Notes: generated from the sequence alone by a model not told the origin. 64,000 bases of DNA from JAZKAR01 sp040389065 (GCA_040389065.1 JAZKAR010000023.1:186001-250000); one strand, 5' to 3'; shown: positions 11,956 to 20,939, counted from the stretch's first letter. A program made the numbers and translations.

Positions 11956-12288
11956 TTACTTGCTTCCATCCGTTGCGCAGGAACCATGACCTTTACACGC
12001 ATTCTTACCGTCTTTGCCTTGGCCTTTGCAGGAATTATGGCCTTTACATGCATGCTTCTCAACAGATGCGGCTGTTGCGCATGAACCATGGCCTTTACAG
12101 GCATTCTTGCCATCTTTGCCTTGGCCTTTACAGGCATTTTGACCTTTACAAGCGTGCTTTTCTTTTTCTTTAGCAGATGAAGCAGAAGCTTTATCGCTAT
12201 GCTCATCAGCTTGTGCAATACCTGAAGTCAACATACCTGCACTGAGTAAACCGGCAAGAGCAGCAGTAGCAAGAGCTTTTTTATTCAT
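11956..12288 (-). CDS. Secreted Cys-repeat precursor peptide, bufferin (BufA2/HvfA)-like
   Basis: The 110-residue protein has a Sec signal peptide ending at GIAQA (about residue 26). The mature part holds two copies of a roughly 30-residue unit, each with four Cys in the pattern HACKG..xCKGQGKDGKNACKG..SC, eight Cys in all. The start at 12288 is chosen because GGAGAA lies nine bases upstream; the longer frame from 12327 lacks this and would mask the signal peptide. A periplasmic Cys-rich low-complexity protein beside DUF692, DUF2063 and DoxX genes fits the bufferin/HvfA class of copper-binding RiPPs. The class is inferred from context and composition; which Cys are modified is unknown. Confidence 0.82.
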   Translation of the reverse strand: MNKKALATAALAGLLSAGMLTSGIAQADEHSDKASASSAKEKEKHACKGQNACKGQGKDGKNACKGHGSCATAASVEKHACKGHNSCKGQGKDGKNACKGHGSCATDGSK

Positions 12289-12641
12289 GTGAATTTCTCC
12301 GAAGAAAAGTAGATTGTCTGAACTCATGTGAATTCATATGGGTTCTAAAATAGCAATCAACAAATAAATTGTTGCGCTTCATCTTAGTCGGAGAAAAACT
12401 ATATTTCCTTACATTTATTTTAAGTTTTTTTTAAATTATTTTAATTTTCATTAAAAATCAAATATTTAATTTTTACAAAATTTATAAAAACTTAACAAAA
12501 TAAATTTTTCAATAAAAGCTGTAAGGGTTGAAATACAGTAGGTCTCGCGATTTAGACTTGGGTTTTATAACATATAAAACTAATATTGGTAATGAACATG
12601 GCAAGTAAAAACACTTCCAATATGTAGAAAAAAATTGGATA
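12289..12641. promoter_or_regulatory. AT-rich leader/promoter region of the RiPP locus
   Basis: No gene is visible in these 353 bases. The region lies between the sigma/anti-sigma pair and the precursor, all read leftward, so it probably holds the precursor promoter. On the minus strand GTAAGGAAAT with CGACTAAG about 16 bases later (roughly 12385-12415) is a possible ECF-type -35/-10 pair, but I could not find the same motif before the sigma gene. Confidence 0.4.
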
Positions 12642-12821
12642 TTAATTATCGTGATGCGTAATATGTTTACACGCTTTTCGCAAAAAATTGATATTACTTT
12701 TAAAATTGGTACAACCTGTGCAAATGAAAAGATGAAACTTAAGTACCCATTTTTCTTTTATTGTTAAGGTACGGTCCAATTGTTCTGACAATAAATGCGT
12801 TGCAACTTTACAAGAGATCAT
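12642..12821 (-). CDS. Small zinc-finger (zf-HC2-like) putative anti-sigma factor
   Basis: The 59-residue protein begins MISCKVATHLLSEQLD and has a His-x3-Cys-x2-Cys motif (HLFICTGC), the pattern of zf-HC2 anti-sigma domains. The ATG at 12821 follows the sigma-factor stop codon by one base, with AGAGGA upstream, so translation is coupled. It has no membrane segment, so it would be a soluble anti-sigma or a redox/metal-responsive regulator. Such small zinc-finger proteins are known next to ECF sigma genes in DUF692/bufferin loci. Confidence 0.75.
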   Translation of the reverse strand: MISCKVATHLLSEQLDRTLTIKEKWVLKFHLFICTGCTNFKSNINFLRKACKHITHHDN

Positions 12822-12822
12822 T

Positions 12823-13434
12823 TTATCGTTCCTCTTCAAACCATTTTTGCTGCAAACATAGCCGCAAGCTCATCCGTGCACGATGCAATATCACCCAACA
12901 ATTAGACGTTGTAATCGCCAGTTCCTTACAAATCTCCTCTACTTCTAAACCAAGAAGTTCTCGCATTGAAAATACTCGGCTCGTTGCCTCAGGCATATTA
13001 TTCATACAGATATCAAAAATTAGCCAAAATTGCTTATTTTCAAAACTTTGTTCAGGATTCCCCCACGCAGAAGGCATCTCACTTTTCTGCCAATGATCAT
13101 TTTCTTTGAATAAAATATCAAAATCTGAGCTATCGCCTGTAGCTTCAACCAGATCAAATCTATTTTTATTCCAACGATCACGAAACACATCCATAATTTT
13201 ATTTTTTAAAATGGTAAACACCCATGTTTTAATCGATGCATTATGCTTAAACCGATCAAACGTTGAAACTGCTGCCGCTAATGCCTCTTGCACAACATCT
13301 TCAGCATTCTCAACATTTCTTAATTGTAAAACCGCAAAGCGTAATAAATCGCGACGCAAATCTATTAACGACACCTCATTTTCTAGCACTCCGTTATCAC
13401 TACCTGAATTTGAATGGGAATTTATAACGCTCAT
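12823..13434 (-). CDS. ECF-type RNA polymerase sigma factor
   Basis: The 203-residue protein has sigma region 2 (LLRFAVLQLRNVENAEDVVQ, then WVFTILKNKIMDVFR) and region 4 (LGLEVEEICKELAITTSNCW, then LHRARMSLRLCL). A longer-than-usual linker of about 60 residues lies between them. The size is typical for an ECF factor. It is followed at once by a zf-HC2-like anti-sigma candidate and then by the copper-RiPP precursor operon, which is its most likely target. A weak AAGG lies before the ATG. Confidence 0.88.
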   Translation of the reverse strand: MSVINSHSNSGSDNGVLENEVSLIDLRRDLLRFAVLQLRNVENAEDVVQEALAAAVSTFDRFKHNASIKTWVFTILKNKIMDVFRDRWNKNRFDLVEATGDSSDFDILFKENDHWQKSEMPSAWGNPEQSFENKQFWLIFDICMNNMPEATSRVFSMRELLGLEVEEICKELAITTSNCWVILHRARMSLRLCLQQKWFEEER

Positions 13435-13653
13435 GAGGGCTGCTACCTTTTTTATTTTTCAATGTGTTAGCTTTAGATACAGTATTGGAAATACCCGGCA
13501 CAAAAAAGTACACACCACTTTGAGTTAAAGCTTTTGAAGTGGTAATACCGTTCTGAACGAAAAAGCACAAGCATAATTTTTTATATTTAAATTCGAAAGT
13601 TTTGCAAAAATCATCAAACAGGCAAAAGGCTTTTTATAGGACGCTCTAGGAGA

Positions 13654-14319
13654 CTATTGATAAACTTGATGCAACCAGCTCACTAGCTGCTTTACAGATT
13701 CACTTTCCATATCAATGAGATTATCTGTTACAGCAGCATATAAACCCTTTCCAGGTATTTTTTGCCATGCTAACCATGTAGCAACTTCTGCTTTACTACA
13801 GTGAATAGGTTTAAATTTTGGATTTTCAAGTAAAGCAACAGTAGACTTCACCTGTTCAAAAAGCTTTTTTTCATTAATATGTACAACTTGCTTTAGCCAA
13901 TCTTCCAACATACCATCTAAATTATTATCTGGCATAATCCAAAGACCAAAATCAGATAACCCATCAGAATGCGGAAATATTAATCCTGCTGTATTAGGCT
14001 CTGAGCTTACGCCATATCCAAACTTCCTAATGGTATCTATAATTTGTTCCAGCGTTCTAGCAAACCCCAATCCATGATCTGTAACATGATCAGCATCTAC
14101 AACCATCCCTAAATGGGTAATACTTCCATCAGTAAGTTGTTTCATAAATAATGGAAGCAAATTGATAGCCGATTGTTTACCATCTCGTCTTGACCCACAA
14201 TCTTTAGGAGTACTAACACGAATTTTAATATCGAGCTTTTCTAAGCCAATAATGCAGCACAGCTCTCTAAAAAAATCTTTATCACTTTCACCTTCAACCA
14301 ATAAAATTTTCTGGCTCAT
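13654..14319 (-). CDS. DUF3226/TOPRIM-like protein, partner of AAA ATPase
   Basis: The 221-residue protein starts with KILLVEGESDKDFF and has a later acidic MVVDADH, the Glu and Asp-x-Asp pattern of TOPRIM-type nucleases. The overall sequence matches DUF3226 as I know it. The gene begins five bases after the stop of the AAA ATPase gene. Two-gene ATPase plus TOPRIM modules include known anti-phage systems (OLD, Gabija, PARIS), but this ATPase/DUF3226 pairing is only an analogue; a defence role is inference. AGGT nine bases before the ATG supports the start. Confidence 0.72.
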   Translation of the reverse strand: MSQKILLVEGESDKDFFRELCCIIGLEKLDIKIRVSTPKDCGSRRDGKQSAINLLPLFMKQLTDGSITHLGMVVDADHVTDHGLGFARTLEQIIDTIRKFGYGVSSEPNTAGLIFPHSDGLSDFGLWIMPDNNLDGMLEDWLKQVVHINEKKLFEQVKSTVALLENPKFKPIHCSKAEVATWLAWQKIPGKGLYAAVTDNLIDMESESVKQLVSWLHQVYQ

Positions 14320-14324
14320 AGAGT

Positions 14325-15503
14325 TTACCTAACCTCTACATCGGCTTGTGTAAGATTAGCTAATTGCTCTTCGTTAAATTCTGTTGCAATTATTTTCCCA
14401 TTATCGCTGGTACGCACACTACGCCCTACCCGGAATAATACGCCCTCAATATTTTCATGTTGAATAGCTACTTTGGCAAAACTTTCTATACAGTCCCAAC
14501 TATGTGTTGTTGCAAAAACTTGAATATCCAGTTGTTCTGCTAACTTAAATAATAGATGCCATACTTTTTCTTGAACACTAAAATGCAGACCATTTTCAAA
14601 TTCATCAATCAGCATGAAACCGCCTTTAGCTGGATAAATTTTGAGAGCTAATTGAAGCACTCTTAACATGCCATCACCCATACTTTTTAAAGGAACTGGA
14701 TGTTTTATATTTTCCATTTTAACTATAGCTGATCTTTTAAACCCTCGCGCTCGCCGTGATAATGATGATAAAGCACTAAAACCATCATCTTTCACAAAAG
14801 AAATATTTTCAAACTTACTCTCAATAAGTTTTAACGCTTTTCTAACTATATCTTCATATTCAGTAAGCGTAATTTTATCCCATTCGTCCGCCAACTCATC
14901 TAGTAATACAAATTGAGTAGGAATATAGCTACAGGGCAAAGTTTCTTTAACATCTAATAAACTACCCAAAGAACGTAAAGATGAAGCCTCATCTAATAAT
15001 ATTGTTGATGAACGATTATTATTTTTTAAAACCTTAATTGCCTGGGCAAGATTTCCATAGTCTGTAATCTTAATGTCAGATTTAGCGATAGGCACTCTTC
15101 GAATACGCGTATTTGTTTCGCCATTTTCATCGCTGCTAGTATCTTTTGTTTCTATTAGATAAGTATGACTTAGCTGAATAGACTGTAATAAATTTCCATG
15201 CTCACCAATAAAAATTGTTTTCCCGTCTTCAGGAAAACATCTTCCAGTAAAAAAAGAAGCATAGGGAAACTCGTCATCTTCATTAAAGCTTTCCGTCTCT
15301 ATCATTTGCTTTTCATCATGCTCCGCTGCAATACTATTTAACAAAGCACGATTTGCACTGCCTGCATAAATCCTCAAAGCCTCTAAAACAGAGCTTTTAC
15401 CAGAATTATTTTTCCCCACAATCAAATTTAAACGCCCTAGTTTTTGGACTGTAAAATCTTCAAGCGCTCTAAAATTTTGTATATGTAAGGATTTCAACTT
15501 CAT
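14325..15503 (-). CDS. AAA_21/OLD-like ABC-type ATPase
   Basis: The 392-residue protein opens with MKLKSLHIQNFRALEDF and a Walker A, VGKNNSGKSSVLEAL, typical of RecF/OLD/SMC-like ATPases. Near the C-terminus are the Walker B FMLIDEFENGLH and an ATTHSWDC switch motif. SMGDGMLRVLQLAL is the signature-like segment. It has no fused TOPRIM domain; the DUF3226 gene downstream supplies that part. GGAG lies nine bases before the ATG. A perfect 10-bp inverted repeat lies about 30 bases upstream and could be an operator. The most likely role is a sensor-ATPase of a defence or DNA-repair module. Confidence 0.78.
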   Translation of the reverse strand: MKLKSLHIQNFRALEDFTVQKLGRLNLIVGKNNSGKSSVLEALRIYAGSANRALLNSIAAEHDEKQMIETESFNEDDEFPYASFFTGRCFPEDGKTIFIGEHGNLLQSIQLSHTYLIETKDTSSDENGETNTRIRRVPIAKSDIKITDYGNLAQAIKVLKNNNRSSTILLDEASSLRSLGSLLDVKETLPCSYIPTQFVLLDELADEWDKITLTEYEDIVRKALKLIESKFENISFVKDDGFSALSSLSRRARGFKRSAIVKMENIKHPVPLKSMGDGMLRVLQLALKIYPAKGGFMLIDEFENGLHFSVQEKVWHLLFKLAEQLDIQVFATTHSWDCIESFAKVAIQHENIEGVLFRVGRSVRTSDNGKIIATEFNEEQLANLTQADVEVR

Positions 15504-15534
15504 CAGTGTTCTCCGGTGTCATCTGCTAAACCGA

Positions 15535-15560
15535 CTTATGCTTCCTCATTGAAGCATAAG
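15535..15560. repeat. Perfect inverted repeat upstream of the ATPase gene
   Basis: CTTATGCTTC, six bases, then GAAGCATAAG. It lies about 30 bases before the ATPase start codon and has no T-run, so an operator is as likely as a terminator. The rest of the 316-base gap to the phosphofructokinase gene holds a possible -10 box TATAAT at 15672 for the plus strand, with a poor -35. Confidence 0.6.
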
Positions 15561-15819
15561 GTTAATAGATAAAAAGTTTACCCAATAAACTTAAAGTATT
15601 TATAGCATAAAAATAGAACGGCACCACCGCTCTTGTGCTCTTTATGCGTCCAACACTCAGAAAAACAACTGTATAATAGTTCCAAATTAAACGCCTATTT
15701 ATATGCCCTTCATAAGTGCTTGTCATTCATCTAAGCGTTTTTATCCATCATTACAGGATTTGTATAACTACTTTTCCCTCTTATAAATTTTTCATTTTTA
15801 ACTTCTCGGAATCTACGCT

Positions 15820-17082
15820 ATGCCTAAGAATGCTTTTTATGCCCAATCAGGAGGGGTAACTGCTGTTATTAATGCCTCAGCAGCCGGAGTCATTGAAACT
15901 GCACGAAAACACGCAGATAAAATCGGAACCGTATACGCAGGTAAGAACGGAATTTTAGGTGCACTGCGCGAAGAGTTAATCGATACCGCCCAACTTTCAA
16001 ATGAAGATGTTGCCGCCTTGCGCCATACTCCTTCGGGTGCTTTCGGCTCATGCCGTTATAAATTAAAAAGCTTAGAAGAAAACCGTGCTGAATACCAACG
16101 TTTGATTGATGTTTTTAAGGCGCATGATATCGGTTATTTTTTCTATAATGGTGGCGGCGACTCAGCCGATACATGCCTAAAAGTTTCTCAACTCTCGGAA
16201 ACACTGGGCTACCCCATTCAAGCGATTCATGTTCCTAAAACCGTTGATAACGATCTACCGATTACTGATTGTTGCCCTGGCTTTGGCTCTGTTGCTAAAT
16301 ATGTTGCTACCTCGATTCGTGAAGCAGGGTATGACGTTGCCTCGATGGCAGAAACCTCTACAAAAGTTTTTATTTTAGAAGTGATGGGGCGCCATGCCGG
16401 CTGGATCACTGCTGCATGCGGTCTTGCTAGCGAAGAAGATGGGCAACAACCGCCTCATATTTTACTTTTTCCTGAAGTGCGCTTTGATCGCGCAGCGTTT
16501 ATGGCAAAAGTAAAAGCCACGGTAGAACACTATGGCTACTGCGTGATTGCGGCCTCAGAAGGCTTGCGTAATGCAGAAGGCGCATTTATTTCTGAAAGCG
16601 GTTTAAAAGATGCTTTTGGGCATGCACAATTAGGCGGTTTAGCCCCTGAATTAGCCCAGATGGTGAAAGAAGATTTAGGTTACAAGTATCACTGGGCAGT
16701 TGCCGATTATTTGCAACGTGCTGCACGCCACATTGCCTCAAAAACGGATGTTGACCAAGCCTATGCGTTAGGACAATCAGCCGTTGAATTTGCTATTGCA
16801 GGCCAACGCGCTGTGATGCCAACCATTGTGCGTGAAGCCGATTGGCCTTATCGCTGGAGCATTGGTTCAACGCCGCTGGATAAAGTGGCTAACCAAGAAA
16901 AATTTATGCCTGCAGAATTTATTTGCGAAGATGGGTTTCATATTACCGATGCGTGTCGCCGCTACCTGTTACCTTTGATTCAAGGCGAAGATTTTCCTCC
17001 CTTCAAGAATGGGCTGCCTGATTACTTTCGCTTTACACCTGTATTAGTGCCTCAGCAGTTGGCTAAATGGGTTAAGAAATAA
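15820..17082 (+). CDS. pfp: Pyrophosphate-dependent 6-phosphofructokinase
   Basis: The 420-residue enzyme interconverts fructose 6-phosphate and fructose 1,6-bisphosphate using PPi. Key motifs are YNGGGDSADT (the PPi-type variant of GGDGS), PKTVDNDLPITD containing the catalytic Asp, PGFGS, and MGRHAGW for sugar-phosphate binding. Length fits the PFP class. In many betaproteobacteria and methylotrophs this enzyme replaces ATP-phosphofructokinase and makes the step reversible. It stands alone, convergent with the MFS gene. The start ATG has only a weak CGGAA upstream. Confidence 0.93.
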   Translation: MPKNAFYAQSGGVTAVINASAAGVIETARKHADKIGTVYAGKNGILGALREELIDTAQLSNEDVAALRHTPSGAFGSCRYKLKSLEENRAEYQRLIDVFKAHDIGYFFYNGGGDSADTCLKVSQLSETLGYPIQAIHVPKTVDNDLPITDCCPGFGSVAKYVATSIREAGYDVASMAETSTKVFILEVMGRHAGWITAACGLASEEDGQQPPHILLFPEVRFDRAAFMAKVKATVEHYGYCVIAASEGLRNAEGAFISESGLKDAFGHAQLGGLAPELAQMVKEDLGYKYHWAVADYLQRAARHIASKTDVDQAYALGQSAVEFAIAGQRAVMPTIVREADWPYRWSIGSTPLDKVANQEKFMPAEFICEDGFHITDACRRYLLPLIQGEDFPPFKNGLPDYFRFTPVLVPQQLAKWVKK

Positions 17083-17109
17083 TTAACAAACAATAAGTAA
17101 GTTTTTCGC

Positions 17110-17169
17110 CTTGATCTCAAGATCAAGAAAGCTGCATCTTTTATGCCTTCTTCCCTCCAAGAAGAAGGC
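17110..17169. terminator. Two hairpins between convergent pfp and MFS genes
   Basis: CTTGATC-TCAA-GATCAAG (17110-17127) and GCCTTCTTC-7 nt-GAAGAAGGC (17145-17169). Both are perfect stems in a convergent gap and could stop transcription from either side, though T-runs are poor. Confidence 0.6.
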
Positions 17170-17177
17170 TACATTCT

Positions 17178-18470
17178 TTAAATCTCGCAAAAAAATACAA
17201 TGACAGCACCCATAAAAAGACTCGCTGCTAACATATAAATTCCTGCACTAATGCTATGTGTAAATTCTTGAATAAGCCCCATCATATAAGGGCTAACAAA
17301 CCCAGCCAGGTTACCTAGTGAATTAATCATAGCAATACCTACCGCAGCACTCATTCCTCGCAAATAGGCTGTTGGCAATGTCCAAAATAGTGGAAACGTC
17401 GATAAAATACAGGCGGTTGCGCAGGTTAATGCACACATTGCTACCACTACATTTTCACTAAATAAGGCACTGACAATAAGCCCTATCCCTCCTATGATGG
17501 CAACACCAGCCATAGGTTTACGACGCTCACCCGTTTTGTCTGAGCGGCGGGCAATCATAATCATCGTAATAGCAGCCGTTCCATAAGGAATTGAAGTGAG
17601 CAGACCTACATTCAAAATATCGTGAACGCCCATATTTTTGATTAGTTGAGGAAGCCAGAAACCTACGCCATAAAGACCCATCGTTAACGCAAAATACACG
17701 ATCGATAGCACCCAAATTTTACGTTGCGTTAGCAAAATTTTTAGCGGAATATCTTCTTTAATTGTTTCTTCATGTAAAAGATTGCGCTCTAACAGCAACT
17801 TTTCTTCAGGTGTTAACCATTGTGCTTCATGAATCGAATCATCAAGGTAGTGATAAATAAATATACCCGCTACAACCGAGGGAATGCCTTCAATTAAAAA
17901 CAACCATTGCCAGCCTGATAAACCATGTTGCCCATCTAAAAACTTCATGATTCCACCTGATAATGGCCCTCCAATGACACCAGCTAACGCAACCGCAGAC
18001 ATAAACAAGGCAACAATTTGCGCTCGGCGTGGCGCAGGATACCAATACGTTAAATATAAAATAATGCCCGGAAAAAAACCCGCCTCAGCGACCCCTAATA
18101 AAAAACGCAGCACATAAAACATTTTTACGGAGTGAACAAACATCATACACGCCGAAATAATGCCCCACGTTACCATAATGCGTGCAATCCACGCGCGCGC
18201 TCCTACTTTAGAAAGGATAACGTTTGATGGCGTTTCAAAAACAAAATAGCCAATAAAAAAGATACCTGCGCCTAATCCGTAAATAGTATCGTTAAACTTT
18301 AACTCACTTAGCATTTGAAGCTTGGCAAAACCTATATTGACGCGGTCTAAATAGGCTAATACATAGCACATAAATAAACAGGGAATAAGCCGCCAGGTGA
18401 CTTTTGTATAGGTTTGCGCTTCAAAATTAGATGTTAAAGCGTGGGTATTAGCAATTGATTGAGCGCGCAT
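17178..18470 (-). CDS. MFS transporter, anion:cation symporter (ACS) family
   Basis: The 430-residue protein has about 12 hydrophobic segments and the MFS motif region YLDRVNIGFAKLQM in the first helix pair, then LRFLLGVAEAGFFPGIILYL in helices 4-5, both typical of the ACS family. Relatives move organic anions such as tartrate, hexuronates, phthalate or nicotinate. The substrate cannot be read from the sequence and no catabolic genes flank it. A perfect 18-base palindrome lies 30 bases before the start and may be the operator of a local or distant regulator. Confidence 0.85.
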   Translation of the reverse strand: MRAQSIANTHALTSNFEAQTYTKVTWRLIPCLFMCYVLAYLDRVNIGFAKLQMLSELKFNDTIYGLGAGIFFIGYFVFETPSNVILSKVGARAWIARIMVTWGIISACMMFVHSVKMFYVLRFLLGVAEAGFFPGIILYLTYWYPAPRRAQIVALFMSAVALAGVIGGPLSGGIMKFLDGQHGLSGWQWLFLIEGIPSVVAGIFIYHYLDDSIHEAQWLTPEEKLLLERNLLHEETIKEDIPLKILLTQRKIWVLSIVYFALTMGLYGVGFWLPQLIKNMGVHDILNVGLLTSIPYGTAAITMIMIARRSDKTGERRKPMAGVAIIGGIGLIVSALFSENVVVAMCALTCATACILSTFPLFWTLPTAYLRGMSAAVGIAMINSLGNLAGFVSPYMMGLIQEFTHSISAGIYMLAASLFMGAVIVFFCEI

Positions 18471-18499
18471 TAGGCTTCCAGACTTTTATCATTCTTAGC

Positions 18500-18517
18500 G
18501 AGTCATTATAATGACTC
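18500..18517. promoter_or_regulatory. Palindrome upstream of the MFS gene, candidate operator
   Basis: GAGTCATTATAATGACTC is a perfect 18-base palindrome. It sits between the kdpE stop codon and the MFS start on the minus strand, followed by further small palindromes (AGCTC-TTGC-GAGCT). It could be a repressor site or part of a transcription stop. Confidence 0.45.
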
Positions 18518-18579
18518 TTAGCTCTTGCGAGCTGAGATCTCTCAGCAGTCATTTATAGTTAAATAGGCTCAATCAAACT

Positions 18580-19275
18580 TCAATCTCCCACGAACCTATA
18601 GCCAACCCCAGTTTCTGTAAAAATATAAGCAGGTCGCGCTGGAATACGTTCTAGTTTATGGCGTAGATGCCCCATATAGATACGTAAATAATGGCCTCTT
18701 TCAGCATGGCCTGGCCCCCATACTTCGCGTAAGAGCTGGTTATGCGTCAGCACTTTTCCAGCATTCAGAATAAGAGTCGTAAGCAGCCTATATTCGATGC
18801 GTGTTAGATGAATGACATTATTATTACGTGTGACACGGCGCAGGTTGAAATCAACAGTGATATCGCCAAAACAAAAACGAGACTCTACCAAATGATTAGG
18901 GTTATTCTTTTTCCGAAGATGCGCACGGATGCGCGCTAGCAACTCTGAACTACCAAAAGGTTTGGTAACATAATCGTCAGCCCCTGCATCAAGCGCCCTT
19001 ACCTTCTGCGGCTCCTCGCTTCGCGCAGAAAGAACCAATATAGGTAGGCTTGACCATACCCTGATGTGCTCAATAACCTTGACGCCATCCATATCTGGCA
19101 ACCCTAAGTCTAAAATAACCAAATCAGGCTCATGATCTTTTACTTTGCTTATGCCTTGCTGACCTGTTTCGGCCTCATATACGCGCATGCCCTCCGACTC
19201 AAGCGTTATAGATAAAAACCGCCGAATTTGCTTATCATCTTCAATCAACACAATATGCAGTTTGCGATCATTCAT
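18580..19275 (-). CDS. kdpE: OmpR/PhoB-family response regulator KdpE
   Basis: The 231-residue protein has a receiver (acidic pair in LIEDDKQIRRF, Asp in LVILDLGLPDMDG, Lys in YVTKPFGSSEL) and a winged-helix DNA-binding domain ending YIFTETGVGYRFVGD. The sequence is of KdpE type, which normally activates kdpFABC at low K+. Its start overlaps the sensor kinase stop by four bases (ATGA). No kdpFABC genes are in the window; instead the same strand carries kup directly upstream, so Kup may be its target. Confidence 0.9.
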   Translation of the reverse strand: MNDRKLHIVLIEDDKQIRRFLSITLESEGMRVYEAETGQQGISKVKDHEPDLVILDLGLPDMDGVKVIEHIRVWSSLPILVLSARSEEPQKVRALDAGADDYVTKPFGSSELLARIRAHLRKKNNPNHLVESRFCFGDITVDFNLRRVTRNNNVIHLTRIEYRLLTTLILNAGKVLTHNQLLREVWGPGHAERGHYLRIYMGHLRHKLERIPARPAYIFTETGVGYRFVGD

Positions 19276-20939
19276 TGTATAAGACTTTCTTCAATGAATG
19301 CATGTTGGTCTAGAGAAAAATCACTGCCAGGAGGTGCACCAAGCGGCAAACTAAAAATAAAACATGCCCCTCTTCTAGCATCTCCAGCACTTCCAGTATG
19401 CTTCTCTGCCCAAATGCGCCCGCCATGTGCTTCTATGATTGCACGGCAAATAGATAGACCCAACCCCACTCCCGTTAGCGCCGACTCAGGATCACCGCGC
19501 GTAAATTTTTCAAAAATAGCCTCTTCCATTCCCTTAGAAATTCCTGGCCCATCATCCTCAACAGCGATAAGCACATCAACGTCGGTGCACTTGGCATGAA
19601 TCCATATTGTTTGTTGGGGTAAGGTATATTTTGCTGCATTATCTAACAGATTACAAAACACTCTCTCAAGCAACACTGCATCAAACTCGAGTAATGGAAG
19701 AGAGGCAGGTAAATGAACCTCAACGCTATGATCTGCCAAAGACCTTGATAGCATACCAAGTGCGCTTCCTATCACTTCTTCTAACATCTGCCATTGCTTA
19801 TTTAGCTTTATGCCGCCTGCGTGTAGCTTAGCCATATCTAACATATTAGTAACAAGGCTGTTCATTCGTAGCGCTTCTTCTTGAAGCGCATCCATCATTT
19901 CCCGCTGTATCTCTTTAGATATTGAGTTACTTGCTAAGGCTGTCGATATTCCGACAATTGTTGTTAAGGGCGTGCGTATATCATGCGAAATGGCACTTAG
20001 CAAAGAATTGCGTAATCGTTCAGACTCCATAGCCACGACAGCTGATTGCGCAACGTTAACATAATGAATTCGCTCAATGGCAATAGCAATTTGTGCGGCG
20101 CATGTTTCAAGTAAGCGAATCGGCTCGCGTAAGGCTGACTGATCTGACTTATTCAACACAACCACCAAAACGCCACGTATGCGCATCGGGGCACGTAATG
20201 GCACGTACAAATGCTGATATATCTGTGCTGAATCATTACCAAACCCTATCGGCAATTGTTCTTCATATACTTTTTTAGCCATCGATAGAAAAGCATTTGA
20301 AGAAGGAATATTGTGCTTACCCTGCACAGTAAACACAGAAAGTTCCCCAAACTTATCCGGCAACAAAAGGCTAATTTTTGTATGAAGCATAGCTACAATG
20401 TGCTGAGTAACGATGGCAGCAATTTGCTCATACGTTAATGCAGCTGAAAGATCTTTAGATAAATTAAATAGCGAGGCAGCACGCGATTCTCGTAATAATG
20501 CAATTTGAACTTGCTGGCGCAAATGTGCCGTTAGATGGCTAATAATTAGCGCTACCGCTAACATGGCTGCGAACGTTATCAAATACTGAGGGTCGGCAAC
20601 TCTAATAGAAAAATAAGGCGAAACCAAAAAAAAATCGAAACTCAACACAGCTAAAATAGAAGCAATCACCGCTGGCTTACGACCAAACCTTGCAGCAAGT
20701 AATACCACCACCATTAAATACATTAAGATTGAATTAGCGGGTGCCAGTGTATCTCTTAATTTCAATGCAAGCATTGTCACGCCCACACAGCCAACAATTG
20801 CCCAAACGTATCCCGACGGATGTTCACTCTCGGTTGCTTTAATATTTAATAGTGCTCGTGCGGAAACATCCGTTGTTACTTTTTTGGCATTGATAAATGT
20901 CTTAATAATTTTATGTAATCGCTTTAATGCGTCATTCAT
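19272..20939 (-). CDS. kdpD: KdpD-like sensor kinase lacking the N-terminal KdpD and USP domains
   Basis: The 555-residue protein corresponds only to the C-terminal part of KdpD. It has a four-helix DUF4118 membrane block (about 45-145), a GAF-like domain (about 160-285), HisKA with LLSAISHDIRTPLTTIVG (His near 330), and HATPase with NLLDNAAKYT, DDGPGIS and GVGLGLSICRAII. The usual N-terminal ATP-binding KdpD domain and UspA domain (about 370 residues) are absent; the ORF starts 37 residues before the membrane block. It lies between kup and kdpE on one strand, 75 bases after kup. Loss of the N-terminal sensor should change which K+ signal is read. Confidence 0.88.
   Translation of the reverse strand: MNDALKRLHKIIKTFINAKKVTTDVSARALLNIKATESEHPSGYVWAIVGCVGVTMLALKLRDTLAPANSILMYLMVVVLLAARFGRKPAVIASILAVLSFDFFLVSPYFSIRVADPQYLITFAAMLAVALIISHLTAHLRQQVQIALLRESRAASLFNLSKDLSAALTYEQIAAIVTQHIVAMLHTKISLLLPDKFGELSVFTVQGKHNIPSSNAFLSMAKKVYEEQLPIGFGNDSAQIYQHLYVPLRAPMRIRGVLVVVLNKSDQSALREPIRLLETCAAQIAIAIERIHYVNVAQSAVVAMESERLRNSLLSAISHDIRTPLTTIVGISTALASNSISKEIQREMMDALQEEALRMNSLVTNMLDMAKLHAGGIKLNKQWQMLEEVIGSALGMLSRSLADHSVEVHLPASLPLLEFDAVLLERVFCNLLDNAAKYTLPQQTIWIHAKCTDVDVLIAVEDDGPGISKGMEEAIFEKFTRGDPESALTGVGLGLSICRAIIEAHGGRIWAEKHTGSAGDARRGACFIFSLPLGAPPGSDFSLDQHAFIEESLIQ

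Noticed and set aside
11937..12218. Antisense frames rich in Lys/Met across the Cys-repeat gene
   Set aside because: Shadow frames of the repeated precursor gene; no RBS or recognisable protein.
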